DNA of 64,000 nt from Pyrenopolyporus hunteri. Taxonomy: Eukaryota; Ascomycota; Sordariomycetes; Xylariales; Hypoxylaceae. Position 1 is the first letter of the stretch. Each line of letters begins with the position of its first letter. Shown piece by piece: positions 56,871 through 64,000 of the stretch. Position numbers and translations under genes: made by a program. Location: the NCBI GenBank assembly GCA_902806595.1, contig CADCXC010000044.1, forward strand, positions 1,302,001 to 1,366,000. The letters are read 5' to 3'. The notes under the pieces were generated by a model that saw only the letters and a list, made by a program, of their open reading frames with translations, was not told the DNA's origin and searched no databases.

Positions 56871-59553
56871 CTAACAATCATGAATATCAACGTCAACCTT
56901 CCATAGACGTCGGCCTCTATTGTCACGACCCAAGTCTAGCGGATCGCCGCTTCTGCCGTTCCTAAACTTGACAGGGCGTTCTTCGCCTACAGGCAGCACC
57001 ACGGTAATGCCGTTCCTAGCCCACAACGGCTCATACTGGCTGCCCTTATATAAACACACTTGAATGTAGATTTCGTCGTTCAATAAGCCGTAGGTGGTAC
57101 GGATCTTGCAGAGCACTGTTTTCTCCATGGGGCTCATGCCATCGTCCTCAAGCCACGTGTTGAAGAACCATTCTTGCGGCGCAGATGCACCAACGAACGT
57201 CGGGTTATTATCCCCCCTCGGCCAGTGCGGAAGTTTGGCTATGGGCGGGGGGAAAATCTCGATTGCTCGGTAATCGTCTTTTTCCATACCCGGGAATTCC
57301 GGATCCTCCTCGGCGATACATGTAGTCGGTTTCGGCTTTCCAATAGGGATGGCGGAGCCGATGCGCGCGAGCACGGGGATCGAACTGTGCCAGGTAGAAG
57401 AGATCCTGTGCCACTTGCCGGCTTCGAGGTGTTGGTATGGCGCCGAAAGATTGAGGAATCCCGCGTCGTGCCCGGTTCGATCTGGGAGGTAGACCGACGC
57501 GCTCGAGACGCCTGGCTCATAGACGCCTGAAACCAGCATAGCATCTCCGAACCAGTATTGCGTGTCCCCTTGGAGAAGCTCATTCGTCCAAACTCCGGGG
57601 TCGGACTCGTACCCCCAGCCGGTCCATCGTTGAGGAGGGATCGCCTCTAGATGGGACTGAAGCATCAGGGAGTAGGTATATGGTACTAATTCATATCTAC
57701 GCCTGATTGCTTCTCGAATAATTGGTGTCACAGATGGGTATTGCCACGGCTCGATGACCTCGCCTACTAGGTTGTCCTCGGGGCTAGTCTTGTAGCAATT
57801 TATGGCGAACCGCGGTGAGTGGACGCCAAGTTGTATCCAGCGAACAAGAAGCTCTGGAGTCGGCTGAGGGCCTTCGAAACCCCCAACGTCATGGCCGTAG
57901 CACTTGATAAGTCAGGCGGGCGGCATGTAGGCGAGGGCTAGGCGGGGAGTCGCTCACCTGGAGTAAAGAAAATCCCGCGTTCAACGCCAGCGCATTTGCT
58001 CCCTTCATCCCCCTCCAGCTCGTTACATTGTCGCCGCTCCACGAGCTAGCACAATATCTCATAGTGCCCGCCGTCGCGCTGCGGGTAAGAACAAAAGGGC
58101 GAACGCTGGGCTCAGCTTCAACCGTTGCATCGTGAGAACTCTTCCCGACCAGTTCTGTATGTAGTGCTCTACCCCATAGCCCAACATGCTTCCGCGACTC
58201 GCCGGGTGGGATAGGGACGGTCTCGAGCGCACATTGCCAATCGTCGCTAGGGATGTTGTACTCGTTGTTATCATTCCACATAGCATCGATCCCAACCTCT
58301 TTAAGGGCCTTTACCCCGTTGTACCACCAGTCGTATCCCGCTTTAGATGTAAAGTCAAGATGGCTTCCCTTTCCGCTCTCCCCTCCCCCGGCGCTCCAAA
58401 GCCGTGTCACAGCAGTGGCCGTAGTGTTTGGATCCTTGAAAAAGGCGCCAGCATGGGAGAGTCCCGGATACGCCGGATGGTTTGCCAGGACGTATGGTTT
58501 GACGTTCGCCAAAAGACGGACTCCGTGCTTGTGGCACTCCCGCGTGAATCCCCTTGGGTCCGGGAAGCGGTGATGGTTCCAGGTGAATACGTTCCTGGTC
58601 TTCGGCTCGGTTTCGGCCACGGTGTACCCCGAGCTCATCTGGAAAGCCGAACACGGCATGCCGTGCTCCTCACATTTCTTAATGAAATTGAGGATGGAAT
58701 CGCACGCGCGTGGGGAGTCTTCCATGCTGTACTTCATCCCGCCGCCGATATAGCCCATCATGTACCGTGGCACGAGCAACGGAAACCCTACCAATTCTGC
58801 GTAGGATAGTACGACTTCTGAAACGTTTCTGCCAACAATGAGATACTCTTCAAGCCCACCATGAGCCTGCCGGTATACTTTATAAGGACCCCACATGCCG
58901 TCGATCTCGGACCCAATAGCCCAAGTCGCCCGGGCATGCGAGGTTGAGAAGATGCCCACGCAGGCAGTAGGAGTGACGTTAATTAGTAGCGGGATGTGCT
59001 TGTATAACGGATCTGTTTGATAAGCATCGTACCCGAACGTATCACTCGCAGCGATGTTGAACCCGCGGCCGCTGAGGTCCATCGGTGCGGCTTTCTCTCC
59101 TAGGCCGACATGTAAGCTATCCTTTTCGTAGGCTGTGTAATGAGCGATACCGGAACCGTCAAGAACATATGATCGGAAGTCCAAGTCGCGATGTAGTGGC
59201 TTCTGCCGACCACCTAAGAAGAGGCTGACGACTGGCGCATCAGACCAATCGATAACGGCTTTGATATTCCCGAGCGTGATCGTCTGAGAGTGTCCATCTG
59301 CACCAAGGCTAACTTCAGGAGTGACGCCCGTAACGGCGGAGTCTGGACGTCTAGCACTGGGGCAGGGTGGTAATGGATGCTCCTCACTGGTGAACGTAGT
59401 GCGGAATACATTGGGACGCTTCACTTCGAAACTAAAGTAACACTTTGGTCGGGAATCTCTGCCATGGGAGAAAAGTGTCACAGAATCTGAGCCGATGCCA
59501 TGTGAATCGTCCAGTATATAGCGGTTGGGTACGTATTCGCACTGCCGAGACAT
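56871..59553 (-). CDS. glycoside hydrolase family 31 alpha-glycosidase
   Basis: GH31 enzymes are retaining alpha-glycosidases (alpha-glucosidase, alpha-xylosidase and relatives). Exons are 59553-57958 and 57902-56871, with a 55-nt GT-AG intron; the product is 875 aa. The N-terminal beta-sandwich domain is followed by the (beta/alpha)8 barrel from about residue 262 (RYMMGYIGGGMKYSMEDSP). The predicted nucleophile is Asp428 in GIDAMWNDNNEY and the acid/base Asp508 in SSWSGDNVTSW. The splice rejoins FSLLQ to CYGHDVGGFEGP, the next conserved barrel block. The C-terminal beta domains follow (GDAMLVSGVYEPG, EWFFNTWLEDDG). No signal peptide is visible, so the enzyme is probably intracellular. Substrate specificity cannot be fixed from sequence; NDNNEY differs from the DMNE of classical maltases. 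Confidence 0.92.
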
Positions 59554-60857
59554 CGTTCCGAGGGGGTATATAGAAGAAGACGTAACAAAGGATAGATACC
59601 AACGAACAGTACGCCGTGCTACCTATAGGACGTCTATCAAGAAAATAACCAGAGCTCGCTCGAGAAATATCCTCACGGAGAAAGCCGAAGCGGGGATATT
59701 GAAGGGTGAAGCGTCTAGTAGGTGGATTGTCCCCGCGGGGTGAATACAAGCCAGACGATTATCCCACATGACTACCCTGTATGCAGGTAGCCCCTATACC
59801 TTTCACCTCCCTTAGATATACAGGTGGGCCTTTAAATATATAAGCCGCGATCCCTTAGGAGAAGGAACCGCCTAATTCGTGAGGCACTGCCTTACCATCG
59901 TGGTCTCCGTAATTGGAGAATTCGAGGTTAGGTATCAAGTAAACGGATAGACCAATGACGGCATGAATCAGCGACACATGCACGTTGGCGTCACAAGGGT
60001 TATTTTCGTGCAATCGCGTTAACTAGGACCGAGTTATTACGACTTTGAGCCAAGCACGATACAGACTTGGATCACTGGAGTGGTAGGCAAGCTAGGAATT
60101 TTGTTTGAACGCGGAGAATTTTATATGTAGGCAGGTTCTGAAGATGTTTACGGCCGGCATTAGGCGATAAAACACATTCGGAGACCCGATCCCAACCCGC
60201 TTTCGAGACCCAGAGGTTTACCGCGTCGTTTAGTCCGACATCGCGATAGGTTGCGCTATCTAGGTAGGTACCTATCCTTTAATTCCTCAGCCATCTTATA
60301 AAACCGCCACCCTAGAGCTTTAGGTGTAGGTATACGCGCGTAATATTTACTCCATGTTTAACGACTTGGGTATGAGGATAGGCGGAAATTGTCTTAGTTC
60401 GTTGGGAACCCAGTTGGCTCAACGCGACTGGAACTTCTGAAGGAGATAAAAAGACCTTAGATTGACTAGAAAATAGATAGCTATAGAAACCCACAGATAT
60501 CATATTCCGCTGTTTAACTAAGCCCTCTCGTCCCTACACCGCAGGTAGTTAAACACACCTATGCCACAGATAATCAACGAATGGAGGTGGTCCAGCACCT
60601 CACTGAGCCCATAACTTAGCCGCCGAATATATATTTTGATGATACTTGAGCTGCATCCCTAATCCGGAGTCTCTTTATACCTTGGTATCCCGTATGCACT
60701 TTTCTTAATGAGCATGCGGGTCGAAGTTTCGTCGACGTCTATCATCGTCACTCTGGATGTTAGACGGGAAAGAGAATGTAATGGCATCGCCAATCCATAT
60801 TGGTAAGGAGGGCCGCTTATATTGTTGCCGCCGTATCATCGAGCTTTCTTAGAGGAA
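59554..60857. other. intergenic region
   Basis: Probable promoter of the GH31 gene and 3' flank of the STAND gene. A TAGGTAGGTACC word lies at about 60260-60275. No gene recognised. Confidence 0.55.
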
Positions 60858-63719
60858 TCAGCCTGTGATAGCCGAATACCAACGTCTTAGAGGGTTCTGC
60901 TTCTGGGCCTTTCGTGTTAATAAGTCGGCCAAATCTGGGTAAAGAATAAGAATTGCATCTCTAGCCGGCACACGTCTTGCGCCATCGGTGAGCTGTCGGA
61001 AACCGTCTCGAAATAGTAGTGGGGAATCTCCACGCCCACCACGCAAACGCTTTAGTATACGGCGTTTTGATATCGGCTTCTCCAAATCCGCATTATGCTC
61101 AATGAGAAGGCTGGCGGCATCGCGAGCTGAGTCTTCCTCATGATGGATTCTATCTCCAAAGATGTGATATATGAACCCGACCCAGACCGTTTCTCTGCCG
61201 TGCCAGTACGTTTCGTTTGGATTAGCTCCATATGCTAGAAGACATTTAAGTACTGCGATTGTGATTACCGGACTACCGTCCAAGCCTAGCGCGTAGGCGA
61301 GTAGAGGTCGGCCGGCGGATCTCAGACGCAGATTCGATTTCCCCCGGTTCATATTCGATAGTCTACGCTCGACGAAGTCATGTAGCCCAATCTCTATTGT
61401 TAACGTAAGAAATGAAAGTTTTCCACGTTCCTTGAAAGGGAACTCGAAGTATTGGTTTAAGTGTGGGTTGAGGCAGATCCTCTCTGTCTCATTTAGGATG
61501 GGATCCAATTTCGTAGTATCTATGAGCTGCTTTTGGATCCGTCTCGCGCACCAGAAAATTTCACATATATCAGACCAGACAATGGGTCCTATTTCGGGCC
61601 TCGCTGAAAACTTAACATTAGCTAGAAGTGCATGACACAACGTCATCAAGGGCTCGAAATCGTGGGCTAAGTCTCTTTGGAGCATCTCGTTGACTTCGGC
61701 TGAATTTTGAAGGAAATCACGCGCTGTACGATGAAGAAAATCGACCTCGTGCTCGTACACATGGGAACGCGTATCATTACTGCTCTTCACCTCTAGTAGT
61801 CCCTTACACCGAGCATGCAGCTGTTCCTTGAGTTGGCTTGCTCTTAGCGAGACTGTTTCCGTGGGAAGTACGCTTGCGCCGTCAACAAAAGCAAAGTCTG
61901 GTTGCTTATCAAGAACTTCCACAAAGACATATATTTTCAGAGGTAGAGGCTTAGTTGCAGACGCAGCTATCTTGAAAGTCCTAGAAGTCTGCTGACGGTA
62001 TGAAGAGGGAATACCATCGAGCATATGCATAAAAAAGCTCTCTAGGCCTTTAGGGAACGTATCGAGGCGGCGATGCAGTTCTTCGATCGTATCTGCGTAT
62101 TGTACTCCTTCTAAGAGAGACCTAATTACCAGAAAGACCCAAAGGAACACCCCTTCGGCTCTTTGGACGACGTCCTGGGCAAGTTTCTCGTATTCGCCGT
62201 CGTCTCGCATCCGTTTCTTGAAATGTTTGTTTTCAATTAGGCGGTCATGTACGTATCGGTAGATATCGTTTCTCGTGAGCTCTTCCAGTTTGATCAGCCT
62301 AGTTGTATCGCAACCAAACTCGTTCCTAAACTCGGCCCAGGGACGACTCGAAACGCATGCTTTGACATATGGATACGCCGTTAGAGCTTGGACAAGCTCT
62401 ATCAAATCTTGCGTGAAGCCTTGATATTCATCGAGTCCATCGATAAAGAGGCAGAATCTCGCTGGCAGCTTCTGCTCCATTACGATATGGCACATTCTCT
62501 TAAGCGAAGCGAGAGACCATGAGTCCTGTGCATGATGCATGGACCCATATTCCGTCTGAGTTGACGCTGCGCTTACTCTTGAAATCAGCTCCGGGCAGCA
62601 TCGGAGTATCTCGAAAAGAAGGGTGCGTAGAAGGCCTTCTTGAGACTTTTGCAGTTCGCTCCCTGCATTCCAGAAGAAATAACTAGCCATAACCAGCTTA
62701 TCGGCACCAGCCCACTGTTGTAGGTTATGAGTTGTTAGGGGATGGTGCCAAAGAAACTTCATCAGGGTAGATTTCCCGGAGCCGGGCTTGCCTTGAATCC
62801 AAAAAGACCCTTGGCCCGCCCGCAGCCATTGCACAAAGTTTCCGGAGCCTATCTCCCGCTCAATGTTCTCTCGGAAAATCCATTCAAAAGTCTCAGAATG
62901 AGCCGTCTCAATTCTGTCGTGGCGGGTGGTGTAGCGCTCGAAATAAAGACGTTGGAGGAACTGCTGATCGGAAATTGTTGTCTTACTTTGCTCTTCCAAC
63001 CGAGTCATGGAGACAGACAGCCTCTGAAGGCTATCCGATAACTCCGCTATCCTGTCCGGATTCAGCTGTTGTAGTTCCTGGATTTGCCTGCTCGCGCTGC
63101 CAAGGGCTATTCGGGACCAGCATCTTTCAAGACCCTGTACCTTACTTAGGACGTCCTGCCGCAGTTCGGCCAACGCCTTGTTGTTTTCCATTTGGAGTCT
63201 TGAGCTCGTATCGTTAATCTTCTGCAGCTCCCTGACAACAGAAGACTGTTGGTTCCTAGAACATGGCGTGAGCGTAGGCCAATATCTACTCGAAGATGAA
63301 TGGACTCACAGCATAATGAACTGTATTTGCACCACTAGTTGACTCTGTAGTTGTCGCAGTCGACCGACCAACTTGTCAATATTCCCTTGTCTCCAGACTT
63401 CCTTGAGAGCGGCGACGAAGCTCTGGAACTTCTTGTTACCCTTATTTACCTTGATTTTCTCAATAGCTTCTAACAGATCTCGCGCAATTGTGTGGCATTC
63501 GTTCGACAGCACCCGAAGGTTCTCGGGTATGGCCGGGGTAATGACGATAGTATCATCTAACTCGGTAATACTGTTCGCTAGCGCTTCAAGGGAACGGGCT
63601 TGATCGCTTGTCCCGGACGCCGACTCGTAGATCTGACGGGCTCCCGCTATCAACTGCCAACTAAAATCCACAAACGAAAGAATGTTGCTCGCAAAGCCGA
63701 TCGCCGTTAATGCCTCCAT
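60858..63719 (-). CDS. STAND (NLR-like) NACHT protein
   Basis: STAND NTPases act as intracellular sensors; in fungi many control heterokaryon incompatibility or other self/non-self responses. Exons are 63719-63310 and 63231-60858, with a 78-nt intron; the product is 927 aa. The N-terminal domain starts MEALTAIGFASNILSFVDFS, the pattern of the fungal STAND N-terminal helical domain, and runs to about residue 140. A coiled-coil-like segment follows (about 138-220: ELQKINDTSSRLQ, DSLQRLSVSMTRLEEQ). The nucleotide site shows Walker A GKPGSGKST at residues 284-292 and Walker B LFIDGLDEY at about 398-406. The C-terminal part contains weak ankyrin-like units (GRPLLAYALGLDG, LKCLLAYGANPNE, ASLLIEHNADLEK). 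M1 was set at 63719; an ATG six codons upstream is possible. Confidence 0.9.
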
Positions 63720-64000
63720 CCTCGCTCGGGTCTTCACACCCTGGATTTCTTGTTAGCTTGTATTCAACGCATTTAGAGGATTGCCTACAATTTTTAAAGC
63801 CTAGGTCTTTACAGTTATAGAAGAAAATCCTCAGAGCCTTGTGCGGTTTTGATAAGTACCTGACGTTGGCGCAACTTGCACGAGTTTCACTGGTCCACGT
63901 CTAATAGCATGATAAAAAACCAGACGATTGGCTGGGAGGGAAAAGCTCTGGGAAGCAGAATGCAACAGAAGATACCCAAATCCCGTATGCGAATAGACGG
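63720..64000. other. upstream region of the STAND gene
   Basis: Likely promoter of the minus-strand STAND gene up to the window edge. No other feature seen. Confidence 0.5.

Noticed and set aside
1..64000. CRISPR arrays, bacterial-type operons, intact transposons, telomere repeats and 5S rRNA
   Set aside because: None is visible. The TAGGTA motif is not a TTAGGG array, repeat units are not separated by spacers, and no transposase, integrase or reverse transcriptase motif was found.

Overview
The window comes from a filamentous ascomycete. The genes carry short GT-AG introns (50-150 nt) with CTRAY-like branch points. The protein families are typical of the group: a Gti1/Pac2 WOPR regulator, deuterolysin, a 2EXR protein, a NACHT-type STAND receptor and a CorA-like membrane protein. 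Intergenic DNA is peppered with TAGGTA/TACCTA words, which I associate with Sordariomycetes, perhaps Xylariales. The order-level placement is inference.

Layout. 1-2.5 kb: the 3' two-thirds of the COPII coat gene SEC24 (+). 6.2-7.4 kb: a microbial-type poly(ADP-ribose) glycohydrolase-like protein (-) with a Gly-His tract. 9.2-10.9 kb: mitochondrial asparaginyl-tRNA synthetase (+). 10.9-26.7 kb: nearly 16 kb with no confident gene, only two tentative exon chains near 11.4-12.9 kb. 26.7-28.0 kb: the WOPR regulator (+). 28-34 kb: gene-poor. 34.3-35.5 kb: a PAQR/hemolysin-III membrane protein (-). 39.2-40.3 kb: linker histone H1 (+). 42.3-44.3 kb: a proline-rich NPF-motif protein (+). 47.6-48.8 kb: deuterolysin (+). 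49.4-50.4 kb: a GC-rich gene of unknown function (+). 51.8-53.6 kb: a 2EXR protein (+). 54.3-55.9 kb: the CorA-like protein (-). 56.5 kb: tRNA-Gly (-). 56.9-59.6 kb: a GH31 glycosidase (-). 60.9-63.7 kb: the STAND receptor (-).

The gene set mixes housekeeping functions (vesicle coat, mitochondrial translation, chromatin) with regulatory, secreted and innate-immunity-like functions. I see no operon-like logic or biosynthetic cluster. Most genes are separated by 0.4-16 kb of intergenic DNA rich in homopolymer tracts and TAGGTA words. Exon structures were built by hand from splice sites and reading-frame continuity. Where two models remain, the entry says so.
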